From NCBI GenBank assembly GCA_965249775.1, contig OZ252253.1, forward strand, positions 1,364,001 through 1,428,000: a DNA stretch of 64,000 bases. The letters run 5' to 3'. Below the pieces are notes generated by a model. The model worked only from the letters and a program-made list of their open reading frames with translations, made no database searches and was not told where the DNA came from. This document shows positions 16,028 through 25,232 of this stretch, piece after piece; position 1 is the stretch's first letter, and each line of letters opens with the position of its first letter. This DNA comes from UBA822 sp965249775. GTDB taxonomy: Bacteria > Gemmatimonadota > Gemmatimonadetes > Longimicrobiales > Gaopeijiaceae. The position numbers were made by a program, and so were the translations under genes.

Positions 16028-17044
16028 TCAGCGCGAGAATCTGGCGATTCGCGTGCCGCCGGCGATGCCGCCCACCCAGATCTCGTCGCCGACCTCGATG
16101 GCGACGGTCCCCAGGATCAAGAGGTCGTTCGACGGATACCGGACGATCTCCCGGGCCGTGAGCCGATCGGGGTCGACTCGCGTGACCATGTTTCGCACGC
16201 TGTCACACCCGCTGCCCTGTCCGAGGCACTGGAAGATGGAGTTTTGCTGCTCACCGACATGGCCGGCGGCAAGCAGGGATCCGTCCGGCGCCCAGCGAAC
16301 GTTGTCGACGTGGTGACCGACATCGACGGAATTGACCTGCGGCGGCGTCTGCCCGCGTGACAGTCGAATCAACGACTGGGTGGCCCACCCCCCGATATAG
16401 AGCCAGCGTCCATCGTCCGACGCGACGATTCCATTGGGACCGGCCATCTCGCTACCAGGCACCAGTTCCCAGCCCTCCCCCGGCTCCCATTCCCAAAGCT
16501 CGCCGGCAGCCATCTGGAAGTTCGTGACGACGAATCCGCCGCCGGGCAGCGCGGCGACCGAGTTCATGCTCACGCCCTGGGGCGCAACCACACATCCGAC
16601 CCATACGAGGGTGGGCGACGCCGCTCCGACATCGACCTCGAAGACCTCGATCGCTTCGCGCTCGCCGTGGCGGACCACATAAAGCGTGTGCGTCGTGTTG
16701 TCGCCCGGCCGCAGGCTCAAGCCGTGCGGTCTGAAGACACCGGTCACGGGCCCGGGGCATGAGCCATAGGTCGCGCGGTCGTGGCGTGGCTGCGCCATCC
16801 GTGTGGGAAAGAGCACGTTCGAAGTGAAGTCCTGCACGTTGGTCGCATAGAGGTAGCCGTCGTCCTCCATGCCCGACACCATAATCCAGGGCGACCGTGG
16901 CACAGGGGCCAGGTCCTCGGGGCTCACCGGCCCGCAGACAAATTCGACGTCACCGTCCGGGTCGCACTGCGCCTCGATCGGGCTCGCCGATCCCACAAGG
17001 CAGACCACAGCCAACGGCAAGGTCGGGAAGATTCGGGGTCTCAT
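16028..17044 (-). CDS. Exported beta-propeller protein (SMP-30/arylesterase-like)
   Basis: A 338-residue protein. The ATG at 17044 has AGGAGG upstream and starts a signal peptide ending PIEAQ. The mature part has repeated propeller motifs: LSLRPGDNTTHTLYVVRHGERE, VSMNSVAALPGGGFVVTNF, EMAGPNGIVASDDGRWLYIGGW, VDNVRWAPDGSLLAAGHVG. The PNGIxxSDDG and NVRWAPDG segments resemble calcium-binding lactonases/arylesterases of the SMP-30 and paraoxonase-like superfamily. Four cysteines could form periplasmic disulfides. Substrate unknown. Copy B of the 40-nt upstream element lies about 70 nt before the start. Confidence 0.72.
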   Translation of the reverse strand: MRPRIFPTLPLAVVCLVGSASPIEAQCDPDGDVEFVCGPVSPEDLAPVPRSPWIMVSGMEDDGYLYATNVQDFTSNVLFPTRMAQPRHDRATYGSCPGPVTGVFRPHGLSLRPGDNTTHTLYVVRHGEREAIEVFEVDVGAASPTLVWVGCVVAPQGVSMNSVAALPGGGFVVTNFQMAAGELWEWEPGEGWELVPGSEMAGPNGIVASDDGRWLYIGGWATQSLIRLSRGQTPPQVNSVDVGHHVDNVRWAPDGSLLAAGHVGEQQNSIFQCLGQGSGCDSVRNMVTRVDPDRLTAREIVRYPSNDLLILGTVAIEVGDEIWVGGIAGGTRIARFSR

Positions 17045-17112
17045 GGTGCCTCCTGTCGTGCTAATCGGCCGGGTCGTGGTCGACCCGCTGCCCACGGTGG
17101 GCAGACTAGGCG

Positions 17113-17146
17113 GTCAACATCCGAAAGTGAGCCGGTGGGCGCAAGC
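17113..17146 (-). repeat. Copy B of the 40-nt upstream element
   Basis: On the minus strand it reads GCTTGCGCCCACCGGCTCAC then TTTCGGATGTTGACC. It lies about 70-100 nt upstream of the start at 17044. The remaining bases up to 17321 show no gene. Confidence 0.5.
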
Positions 17147-17321
17147 GTACGTGTTCGACCGGGACGCGTGTAACTGCCACGTAAACAAAGTCTCAGGCCC
17201 GGACACTGTCCAACTGGAGCCGCTGCCTCTGGGCTGACCGATGGTGGCCCAGCCGCTCACAAGGGTTCGGGCGGGCCAGAGACGCGTAGGCGCCCCGGGC
17301 CCGCCCTAGGCCCGCTCGAGG

Positions 17322-19268
17322 TCAGCGCGGCAGATCGATGGCCGGATTCCGGTCGAAGAAGCCGGCTGGAACCAGATTGAACCCGTGAATCTCCAGCGGG
17401 AGGATCGGCCAATCCTCCGGACGGGCAATGTGATGGAAGCCTATCGTGTACCAGAGCACGATATCGGTGTTCTCGATCTCCCGATTGGCTGCGGTCCACT
17501 GAGGTAATCCCTCACCAGCGGCACTATTGGTGGGATAGTCACCCGCCGCGAAGAGCTCCCGTGGGTTCATTGGGGTGGCCCAGAGCGTGTGTTCCGTGAA
17601 CCCGGAACGCTGCTGTAGGTAGTCGTCCGGGCTCAACAGACTCTTGATGCCGTGTCCCTCGAGCATGTAGCCGCTCGGGTAGCCGGTGGGACCGACCCGA
17701 GACGGGTTCACTACCCGCCAGTATTCCGGGGCGGTCAACGAGCTCGTGCGCTTAGCGTCCTTTTCGCGCTTGGCTACCTCGGTTTCGGGCCGCCAGACGC
17801 TGCGCCGGGGGTTGTCGTCGCCTTGGCGCTCCGTGACGAGGCGATCCACGAGCAGGCTGTTGTTCTGCCCATCTACGTCGAAGTCGAACCTGAAGTTGAA
17901 CAGGTGGCTGTGGTTCACGGCCACCAGGTGGGGCGCCACGAAACGCCCGTACCGATCGTCGCGATCCCCCGAATCCTCGGCTGCGCTTCGAGCTGCCACG
18001 GACTTCATCTGGTCGATTCCCGTAGCGGCCACGTTCACGCGGATCGCGCCGTTCTGCATGAACACCCAGTCGAACAGGTAGTCGTAGTTGCCGGCCCCCA
18101 TGATCATCCGCAGGACCAGGTCGCGGCGGGCACGGCTCTCCACCACGCCACCGTCGCGGCTGTGACGCCATGCCGGCTCGGCTCCGGGCTGTTCGAACAG
18201 GCAGGCCACGCGCTGGCGTTCTCTCGGCGAGCCACTGCTCTGGACGACCCACGTGTCGAAGAAGGTGGCGTAGGCCGGACAGTCCTGTCCTGGCTCCAAG
18301 GCACTAGCCACGCCCCCGAAGCTCGAGGGATAGCTGCCGAGGTCATAGTAGGCCTGGTGATTCCAGGGCTCCGCGGGATCATGATACGGGACGAACAGCT
18401 CGGACAGGGATGCCTGGTAGAGCACCGACCGGAACTCTGATCCGTCCTGATGCCCCACCTGAGAAAGCACGAGGCCCCGGCGCTGGTCCACCCGGAAGTG
18501 AAAGCGCCAGCCCTCCCAACTGACCTCGTGGCCGTCGAGCTCGTAGCCGGGTCCTTCGGGTTGGGAGATTATGAGAGGAGGTAGGGGCTTGCGGGCTGGT
18601 CCGACCGCCTCGGCGTGGTGTTCGCCGATGGAAGGCGCGAGGGCACCGGTGGGGCCGTCATCAATGACCCGGAGCACGTCGCCGCTCTGCTGGTCCACGA
18701 CTGCGACAAGGTTCTCGATGGGAACACCGAGTCCGGAAACCCGTCCAATCCGGTTGGTGCATCGGACCCGGCCCAACCTCCGTCCGCGCTCTTCTTCGGT
18801 ATCGAAGTAGGCATCGGAACTGACGTTACATTGCACCTTGTCCAGGTCCGTGATTCCCCGGGCCTCGAAGGCGGCGGCCATGTCCGGGTGCTCCTTGATC
18901 CCGGAAACGCCACGCCGGTCCATGGGCCCCCTCATGTATTGACGGTCGGTGACCTCGGCAAACTCGAGGACCGTGCGGTTGGCTACATCCACGACGGCCT
19001 CATAGCCAGTTTGGGATTGGACGAAATGGACCCGGGCCTGCCTGCCGAACGGCTGGCCCGGCCGCCAAGCCAGTATCGCCGCCTTGGACGGCTCGTTCAG
19101 GCCAGCATAGAGGAACTGGACGTCCTCCTCGACGCCGTCGTGGTCACGGAGCGTCTCGTAGAGCGCCCAGTGCTCCGCTGCGGTGAGCTCGTCGAGCGGG
19201 TGTGTTGGTTGCTGGCCGAGGACGGGAAGTGGCAGGACAAGGAGCAGTAGAAGGGCAGAGCGTCGCAT
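17322..19268 (-). CDS. Copper amine oxidase (primary-amine oxidase), exported
   Basis: A 648-residue enzyme that oxidises primary amines to aldehydes with release of ammonia and peroxide. GGAGG precedes the ATG at 19268, and a signal peptide (LLLLLVLPLPVLGQ) sends it to the periplasm. The precursor tyrosine of the topaquinone cofactor is in GAGNYDYLF (consensus N-Y-D/E-Y). The catalytic-base aspartate is in YYDLGSYPSSFGG. Copper histidines are in VNHSHLFNFRFDFDVDG and FHHIARPEDWPILP. Length fits the family. It is close to cyclase and PQQ-dehydrogenase genes, so the region may form an exported oxidative set. Amine preference unknown. Confidence 0.93.
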   Translation of the reverse strand: MRRSALLLLLVLPLPVLGQQPTHPLDELTAAEHWALYETLRDHDGVEEDVQFLYAGLNEPSKAAILAWRPGQPFGRQARVHFVQSQTGYEAVVDVANRTVLEFAEVTDRQYMRGPMDRRGVSGIKEHPDMAAAFEARGITDLDKVQCNVSSDAYFDTEEERGRRLGRVRCTNRIGRVSGLGVPIENLVAVVDQQSGDVLRVIDDGPTGALAPSIGEHHAEAVGPARKPLPPLIISQPEGPGYELDGHEVSWEGWRFHFRVDQRRGLVLSQVGHQDGSEFRSVLYQASLSELFVPYHDPAEPWNHQAYYDLGSYPSSFGGVASALEPGQDCPAYATFFDTWVVQSSGSPRERQRVACLFEQPGAEPAWRHSRDGGVVESRARRDLVLRMIMGAGNYDYLFDWVFMQNGAIRVNVAATGIDQMKSVAARSAAEDSGDRDDRYGRFVAPHLVAVNHSHLFNFRFDFDVDGQNNSLLVDRLVTERQGDDNPRRSVWRPETEVAKREKDAKRTSSLTAPEYWRVVNPSRVGPTGYPSGYMLEGHGIKSLLSPDDYLQQRSGFTEHTLWATPMNPRELFAAGDYPTNSAAGEGLPQWTAANREIENTDIVLWYTIGFHHIARPEDWPILPLEIHGFNLVPAGFFDRNPAIDLPR

Positions 19269-19321
19269 CGGAACCTCCAGTATGTTTCGGCCGACTCGCG
19301 TAGGGTCGAGCCGCGTGCGTG

Positions 19322-20383
19322 CTAGAACGTCGCGATCGGATTGATGGGCGAGCCCATCCCTTGTTCGATTCTCAGCGGCGCCGCCGTGAACAAGAACTCG
19401 TATCTGCCCAGTTGCCTGGCTACTTCGACAACCGCCTCGAAGTCGAGGTTGTCGAAAATGCCAGTGCCGAGCGATGCCAGCGCGAGACTGTGCAAGGGGA
19501 GGAACTCATCGCTCGAGAATTCGTGGGGAGAGACATCGTTCCACATGTCGTGGCCGATGAACGACACGCCGCGCGCCTTCATGAAATAAGCGACATCGGC
19601 GTGGTAGCCGGCCACTCCGTCGGCTATGTTGGTCGGCCCCGTTGCGTCCCGCCGCTTCCAGCGGCCGGTGTAGAGCAGGATCACGTCGCCCGGCTCGACT
19701 CTCACGCCCTGGATCTCCTCCAGGGCCTCGAGGTCCGCGGCTCGGATCGCAGTCCCCGGTACGACCCACCCTTCGGGGGTAGCGTTGCCCGGCAAGAGCG
19801 TCGCGTCGAACAAGATGCCGCGCGTCACGATGCCGTCCTTCAGGGCGTTGATGCTGCCCCGCGGACAGCCACCCGCTTCCTCGATCTCCTCCACCGATAC
19901 TCCGTTGTACCCCTTGCCCTCGTACATGATGTGGCAATCGACCGCATCGAGGTGGCTGTGGATGATGCCGTGATAGGTCCCGGTGTACTGATAGCGGTCG
20001 GACGCGCCCGTGGGACTGACCGCGACAACCTCTCGGTTCAGAATTGTTGTGGCATCGAGCGCCCTTTCCTGGACGACATCGTGCGCCAGCGAGACACTGA
20101 TCCCTTCGGTCACGAGCCCGGCTGCCGCCCTCCGCTTGGCGGGCGTGATGAGGTTCGCCGTACCCAACTCGTCATCCGGGCCCCAGCGGCCCCAGTTGGA
20201 CAGCTCGTCCATGGCCCTGTGGTAATCCGCCACGGTCGTCATCGCCAGGTAGCCGGGGGTCTCGGCGGTGGGCATCGGCGTCGGGGCATCTTGGTCAACG
20301 GCTTCGGTACTACACGCGAAGAGCGCTATGCCCAGCAGGAACGCCGCTCCGACCTTTACCGACCGCAATCCGTATCGTCTCAT
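19322..20383 (-). CDS. Cyclase-family metal-dependent hydrolase, lipoprotein
   Basis: A 353-residue protein of the cyclase/kynurenine-formamidase-like family. GGAGGAG precedes the ATG at 20383. The signal ends in a lipobox (ALFACS), so it is anchored to a membrane. The metal site is HSHLDAVDCH (family consensus H-x-HLDxxxH), followed by YNG, and the family's GDVILLYTGR and GHD segments are present. Members hydrolyse amides or lactones with Zn or Mn. It is downstream of nothing obvious and shares copy C of the 40-nt element about 75 nt upstream. Substrate unknown. Confidence 0.88.
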   Translation of the reverse strand: MRRYGLRSVKVGAAFLLGIALFACSTEAVDQDAPTPMPTAETPGYLAMTTVADYHRAMDELSNWGRWGPDDELGTANLITPAKRRAAAGLVTEGISVSLAHDVVQERALDATTILNREVVAVSPTGASDRYQYTGTYHGIIHSHLDAVDCHIMYEGKGYNGVSVEEIEEAGGCPRGSINALKDGIVTRGILFDATLLPGNATPEGWVVPGTAIRAADLEALEEIQGVRVEPGDVILLYTGRWKRRDATGPTNIADGVAGYHADVAYFMKARGVSFIGHDMWNDVSPHEFSSDEFLPLHSLALASLGTGIFDNLDFEAVVEVARQLGRYEFLFTAAPLRIEQGMGSPINPIATF

Positions 20384-20456
20384 GTCTCCTCCTCGTCGGC
20401 CGCCCCGTCACAGAGAGACGGGGTCGGGCATGGCGCACTCCGGGATCTGACCGAGG

Positions 20457-20498
20457 TCAACATCCGAGAGCGAGCCCGTAGGCGCAAGCAGAAGCCCA
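20457..20498 (-). repeat. Copy C of the 40-nt upstream element
   Basis: On the minus strand it reads CTTCTGCTTGCGCCTAC then CGCTCTCGGATGTTGACC. It lies 75-115 nt upstream of the cyclase-family start and is nearly identical to copy A near 2034-2076. Confidence 0.5.
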
Positions 20499-20534
20499 TC
20501 ACACGCCCTCTGCTGTCTCGGAGTATGCTCCGGG

Positions 20535-20557
20535 GCTCGCGGGCCGGGCCCGCGAGC
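20535..20557. promoter_or_regulatory. GC-rich palindrome between divergent genes
   Basis: A perfect 10-bp inverted repeat GCTCGCGGGC / GCCCGCGAGC with a 3-nt loop in the gap between the cyclase and PQQ-dehydrogenase genes. It could be an operator or a transcription-blocking hairpin; there is no T-tract. Confidence 0.4.
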
Positions 20558-20673
20558 GGCATGTTGATCCGTTCTCGGCTGCCCGAGCAGTGAAACGGCT
20601 CGACCCGCTTTACGGTCGTAGTCCTCAGAGTCGAGGAAGAGGTCAAAGAAGAAGTCAAAGAAAAGGAGATGTC

Positions 20674-22542
20674 ATGCGTTCGACGCGACTCATGATCGCA
20701 AGCGGGGGCGCACTGCTTGCAGTCGTTCTTGTCGGGTGTGCCGGACAAGAGGGTGGGGCACCGACCCACGAGGACTGGCCGATGTATCGCGGCGACCTGG
20801 GCGGGACCGGTTATTCGCCGCTCGACCAGATCACGACGAGCAACGTGGCTGACCTAGCTCGGGATTGGAGCTACTCGCTTCGCAGCGACCCGACAGCAGC
20901 CGCCCCGGGCCAGGGCGGAGGCCGCAATCCTAACTCTCAGGCGACACCAATCGTCGTCGGCGACGTCATGTATCTGCCGGCCGTGGACCGCGTCGTCGCG
21001 CTCGACCCAGTGACGGGGTCGGAGCTCTGGCGGCATTCGGTCGTCGGTGGCGCGCCCTCGCGGCGCGGGGTCGCCTACTGGCGAGGCGAGGGCGACACGC
21101 CCCCGCGCGTCATCTTCACGGCGGGGGAACGTCTGATCGCGATCGACGCGGCGACCGGCGCGCCGGCGACCGGCTTCGGACAGTCGGGCGAAATCGACAT
21201 GGGCATTCCTTACAACTCGGTTCCGCTGGTCTACGAGAACGTCGTCGTGGTCGGCGCGAACACGCCGCGTGGGGCGCCGGGGGGCATCGGAAACGCCCGC
21301 GCCTTCGACGCTCGGACCGGCGCCAAGGTATGGGAGTTCAGCTCCGTTCCACAGCCGGGCAGCATCGGACACGACACGTGGGAGGGTGATAGCTGGATCG
21401 GCCGCCTCGGGGCCAACGCCTGGCCGTTCTACTTCACGATGGACGAGGAGCGCGGACATCTGTACGTGCCTCTGGCCTCGCCCATCCCCTTCGCTTACGG
21501 GGGAGACCGGGCGGGCGCCAATCTCTTCGCGAACTCGTTGGTCGCGGTGGATATCCGGACCGGGGAGTACGTATGGCACTTCCAGACGATCCATCACGAC
21601 CTGTGGGATCACGACCCGCCTGCCGCGCCCGTATTGTTCGACGTTCCGAGCGATGGAGGCACGATCGCGGCGCTCGGGGTGACCACCAAGTCCGGCTACC
21701 TGTATATCCTCGATCGCGACACCGGCGAGCCTGTCTTCGGTGTGGAGGAACGGCCGGTCGCCCAGAGCGAAGTTCCCGGCGAGCAGACCTTTCCGACCCA
21801 GCCGATTCCGGTGAACCCGCCGGCCCTGTCTCGCGTCAGCTACGAGCCCGCCGACCTGGTTTCTGCCGATGACACTTCCCCGGAACACGCGGCAGCCTGT
21901 GCGGATCTGGTCGAAGGCCTGGGAGAGATCTACAACGCCGGCGCGTTCACGCCGTGGGTGTATCGCGCCGACCCAGCGTCGGGCAGAACCACGCTCCTGT
22001 TCCCCGGATTGGTCGGCGGCCACAATTGGGGCGGCGGCGCATTCGATCCGAACTCCGGATACGTCTTCGTCTTCTCCCAGGATATCGGCACGCTCGGCTG
22101 GATGGAGGACGCCCCGGAAGGAGCACCCCTTCCCTACCAGAGGAGGGGTCCTCGCCCTGCGAACTTCGATGTCCGCATCGGGGATTCACGCTTGCCGTGC
22201 CAAAAGCCGCCGTGGGGTCGTATGACCGCTGTCGACGCCTCGACCGGCAACGTGGTGTGGCAAGAGCCGATCGGCATCACCGAGGAGCTTCCGTCGGACC
22301 GGCAGAACACCGGCCGGCCCGGACGCGCGGCGGCCATCGTCACTGGTGGTGGTGTCTTGTTCGTGGCGTCGACCGACGACGACCGCCTTCGTGCCCTCGA
22401 TGCTACCACGGGCCGGGAGCTCTGGGTGAGCAGGCTGGACCAGAGGGGCAACGCCAACCCCATGACCTACCTGGGGGCCGACGGCAACCAATACGTGGCG
22501 GTGGCCGCGACCGACGCGGTGGTGGCGTACCGCCTGCCGTGA
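20674..22542 (+). CDS. PQQ-dependent dehydrogenase (quinoprotein glucose dehydrogenase-like), lipoprotein
   Basis: A 622-residue protein. AGGAG lies 5 nt before the ATG at 20674, and the signal ends in a lipobox (VVLVGC). It is an eight-bladed propeller with repeated W motifs: YRGDLGGTGYSPLDQI at the start, VVALDPVTGSELW, IRTGEYVWHFQTIHHDLWDHD (a hallmark of quinoprotein glucose dehydrogenases), PPWGRMTAVDASTGNVVW and LRALDATTGRELW. It lacks the N-terminal helices of membrane GDH and has no haem c motif, so electrons must pass to a separate acceptor. No PQQ biosynthesis genes are in the window. The natural substrate (sugar or alcohol) is not determined. Confidence 0.9.
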   Translation: MRSTRLMIASGGALLAVVLVGCAGQEGGAPTHEDWPMYRGDLGGTGYSPLDQITTSNVADLARDWSYSLRSDPTAAAPGQGGGRNPNSQATPIVVGDVMYLPAVDRVVALDPVTGSELWRHSVVGGAPSRRGVAYWRGEGDTPPRVIFTAGERLIAIDAATGAPATGFGQSGEIDMGIPYNSVPLVYENVVVVGANTPRGAPGGIGNARAFDARTGAKVWEFSSVPQPGSIGHDTWEGDSWIGRLGANAWPFYFTMDEERGHLYVPLASPIPFAYGGDRAGANLFANSLVAVDIRTGEYVWHFQTIHHDLWDHDPPAAPVLFDVPSDGGTIAALGVTTKSGYLYILDRDTGEPVFGVEERPVAQSEVPGEQTFPTQPIPVNPPALSRVSYEPADLVSADDTSPEHAAACADLVEGLGEIYNAGAFTPWVYRADPASGRTTLLFPGLVGGHNWGGGAFDPNSGYVFVFSQDIGTLGWMEDAPEGAPLPYQRRGPRPANFDVRIGDSRLPCQKPPWGRMTAVDASTGNVVWQEPIGITEELPSDRQNTGRPGRAAAIVTGGGVLFVASTDDDRLRALDATTGRELWVSRLDQRGNANPMTYLGADGNQYVAVAATDAVVAYRLP

Positions 22543-22616
22543 ACCGGTCGGCGGTGAGTCGCCACGAGGGTACGGTCTCGCAAAAAGGCGGTGTATTCGC
22601 CATATTGTAGCTCATT

Positions 22617-23768
22617 ATGGCGACACTACCTCGATTTTTCGACGCTCCTGCCGGGAGTTTCTTCCTCCTCGGCCCTCGCGGTACCGGTAAGAGCACATGG
22701 GTGCGGAACGTTCTTCCGGATGCATTGACGCTCGATCTGCTGCGGCCCGAGTTGTATCGAGAGCTGTCGGCCCGGCCGGAGCGTCTCAGGGAACGGATAC
22801 TGGGATCGCCCGACCGACCTGATGTGGTGATCGACGAGGTCCAGAGGGTCCCCGAGCTTCTCAACGTTGTTCACGATGTCATGGAGTCTGGGCCACCGCG
22901 CCGCTTCGTCCTTACCGGGTCCAGCGCACGCAAGCTCAGGCGCGGCGGCATGGACCTCTTGGCCGGGCGTGCCACCGTAAGGAGCATGCATCCGTTCATG
23001 GCGGCGGAGGTGCCCGATTTCGAGCTCGACGCCGCGCTCCGGGGGGGCATGGTCCCGCTCGTGCTGTCGGCGGCCGATCCCGCGGATACCCTGGCGGCCT
23101 ACGCCACGTTGTACCTTGAGCAGGAGGTTCGAGCGGAAGGCATGGCACGGGACGTGGGAAGCTTCGCCCGATTCCTCGAGGCGGCCAGCTTCTCCCATGC
23201 CGCCGTCCTGAATGTGAGTAACCTTGCCAGAGATGCCCAAGCCAAGCGAAAAACCGTCGAGGGATATCTCGAGGTACTGGAGGATTTGCTCCTCTCCTTT
23301 CGCGTTCCGGTCTTCTCGCGCCGCGCCAAACGCCAGGTCGCGGCCCATCCGAAGTTCTTCTACTTCGACACGGGCGTTTTTCGCAGCCTAAGGCCCGCTG
23401 GACCGCTGGACAGCCCCCAAGAGATTGACGGAGCCGCTCTGGAAGGACTGGTAGCACAGCATCTTCGCGCTTGGATTGCCTATGGGGGAGGCGAACATGA
23501 CCTCTACTACTGGCGCACACGGTCCGGCGTCGAGGTGGATTTCGTCGTCTACGGGCCCGAGGGGCTCTCGGCAATCGAAGTCAAGAACACCGGCAAGGTC
23601 CGGAGCCAAGACGTCCGGAGTCTGCGGGCGTTCCAGGACGACTATCCGGAAGCGGGAACGCTGTTGCTCCACCGCGGCGACGCGAAGCTCGTGGTAGCCG
23701 GCGTGAGATGCGTTCCCGTGGACGACTTCCTCAGGGCTCTCGAGCCGGGGCGGAGACTCTTTACCTAA
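22617..23768 (+). CDS. AAA ATPase with C-terminal DUF4143
   Basis: A 383-residue cytoplasmic ATPase. The P-loop is GPRGTGKST (residues 19-27), Walker B is DVVIDEVQRVP, and VLTGSSARKLRRGG is the sensor region; together these mark the AAA_14 group. The C-terminal DUF4143 part contains FFYFDTGVFRSL, LEGLVAQHL and YYWRTRSGVEVDFVV with the nuclease-like IEVKNT (E-x-K). Such proteins are widespread and of uncertain role, and some are suspected of defence or toxin-like functions. It is a lone gene whose end overlaps the convergent epoxide hydrolase gene by 8 bp. Confidence 0.88.
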   Translation: MATLPRFFDAPAGSFFLLGPRGTGKSTWVRNVLPDALTLDLLRPELYRELSARPERLRERILGSPDRPDVVIDEVQRVPELLNVVHDVMESGPPRRFVLTGSSARKLRRGGMDLLAGRATVRSMHPFMAAEVPDFELDAALRGGMVPLVLSAADPADTLAAYATLYLEQEVRAEGMARDVGSFARFLEAASFSHAAVLNVSNLARDAQAKRKTVEGYLEVLEDLLLSFRVPVFSRRAKRQVAAHPKFFYFDTGVFRSLRPAGPLDSPQEIDGAALEGLVAQHLRAWIAYGGGEHDLYYWRTRSGVEVDFVVYGPEGLSAIEVKNTGKVRSQDVRSLRAFQDDYPEAGTLLLHRGDAKLVVAGVRCVPVDDFLRALEPGRRLFT

Positions 23769-25083
23769 GCCCTCCGAAGAACGCGCGGAGGTCGTCGACC
23801 ATCAGCTCTGGCTCCTCCAGCGCCGCGAAATGCCCCCCGCGCGGCATGACCGTCCAATGGACGATGTTGTAACTTCCCTCGGCCCACGTACGCGGTGTGA
23901 AAGTGATCTCCTTCGGGAAAATCGCGGCGCCGGTCGGCACCTCGATGTAACCCACCCGGCGGGTCGCCGGCGTGTTCCCCGATTCGTAGTAGAGGCGACT
24001 CGCAGACGTGATGGTCTCAGTCACCCAGTAGAGCGTGATATTCGTCAGCATTTCGTCCTTCGTGAACGCGCTCTCGACGTTGCCATCGTTGTCGCTCCAG
24101 CCGTGGAATTTCTCGACAATCCAGGCGGCCAGCCCGGCAGGAGAGTCGTTGAGGCCGTAGCCGACGGTCTGGGGCTTGGTGCCTTGAATCGCCTGGTACC
24201 CACGTCCGTCCGAGAAAGCCTGGGCACGCTCGCGTCTGCGCTCTTGGTCTTCGGCAGAAACGCTCGCGTTTCCGCCCGGTGGCGGCCCAGCCGTCAGGAA
24301 GTTGGTGTGTAGCCCGATGAGGTGCTCACTGTGATTCCCGGCGAGTAGCCGGCTGATGATGGCGCCCCAGTCGCCTCCCTGCGCGCCATACCGCTCGTAT
24401 CCCAGCCGCTCCATCAATCCGGCCAGGACATCCGCCATCCGCTCGGGGTTGTAGCCCGTTTCGGTGGGCTTGCCGGAGAAGCCGTACCCGGGGAGCGAGG
24501 GAATGACCACATGAAACGCGTCTGACGGGTCGCCCCCGTAGGCTGCGGGGTCGGTCAATGGACCAATGAGGTTGATGAACTCGACGAACGAACCGGGCCA
24601 TCCATGCGTGAGAAGCAGCGGTACGGCGCCATCCTGAGCCGACCGCTGGTGGATGAAGTGCATGTCGATCCCGTCGATGACGGTCTTGAAGTGGTCGAAC
24701 TCGTTGAACCGTCGCTCTTGGGCACGCCAGTCGAACTCGTCCTCCCAGTAGGCCAGGAGCTCCGTCACATATGCCCGATTCGCTCCCTGGTCCCATCCCG
24801 TCCCGGGGCTCTCTTCGGGGAGACGGGTCCGGGCCAGACGATCCCTGAGGTCCGTCAATACGTCGTCGGAGATCTCGATGGTGAACGGCCGAATGGCTTC
24901 GGGGTCCGGGCTAGCCATTGTGTCGGGCTCCCCGGACGGTTCGGCAGTGCATGCGGCCAAAGACATGATGACGAGTCCGGCCAGCGAGCACGCTATGGCC
25001 CGCATGCTTGCGCGCGGTGCAAACCTGATGGCGTGACGGCCCGTACGGGCCACATCGGGGCGGCTATCGACGGCGGTGTTCAT
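23761..25083 (-). CDS. Epoxide hydrolase (EHN-type alpha/beta hydrolase), exported
   Basis: A 440-residue enzyme that opens epoxides to diols. The ATG at 25083 has GAGG 6 nt upstream. A long N-terminus ends in a lipobox (MSLAACTAE), so it is probably a lipoprotein, which is unusual for this family. The EHN domain spans about residues 60-170 (RPFTIEISDDVLTDLRDRLARTRLP). The hydrolase core has HGWPGS (oxyanion), nucleophile Asp in AQGGDWGA, and a C-terminal PRGGHFAALEEPE supplying His. Two tyrosines of the lid are not pinned down. It resembles microsomal/juvenile-hormone-type bacterial homologues. Substrate unknown. Confidence 0.88.
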   Translation of the reverse strand: MNTAVDSRPDVARTGRHAIRFAPRASMRAIACSLAGLVIMSLAACTAEPSGEPDTMASPDPEAIRPFTIEISDDVLTDLRDRLARTRLPEESPGTGWDQGANRAYVTELLAYWEDEFDWRAQERRFNEFDHFKTVIDGIDMHFIHQRSAQDGAVPLLLTHGWPGSFVEFINLIGPLTDPAAYGGDPSDAFHVVIPSLPGYGFSGKPTETGYNPERMADVLAGLMERLGYERYGAQGGDWGAIISRLLAGNHSEHLIGLHTNFLTAGPPPGGNASVSAEDQERRRERAQAFSDGRGYQAIQGTKPQTVGYGLNDSPAGLAAWIVEKFHGWSDNDGNVESAFTKDEMLTNITLYWVTETITSASRLYYESGNTPATRRVGYIEVPTGAAIFPKEITFTPRTWAEGSYNIVHWTVMPRGGHFAALEEPELMVDDLRAFFGGLR

Positions 25084-25232
25084 GTGGACCTCGAGGCTGC
25101 GTTCAGTGGGATGACGGATCGACCACGGCGGACAAGATGCCTCTAATCGGTACGAGGCGGCAAGCACCCAACGAGCCAGAAGGCTCTTCGCGACCCAAGC
25201 CTTCTATCGCCGAGACGCTACCGCCAACCGCT

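Noticed and set aside
20854..22023. 389-codon minus-strand frame opposite the PQQ dehydrogenase
   Set aside because: Arg/Gly-rich shadow of a well-supported gene, with no domain.
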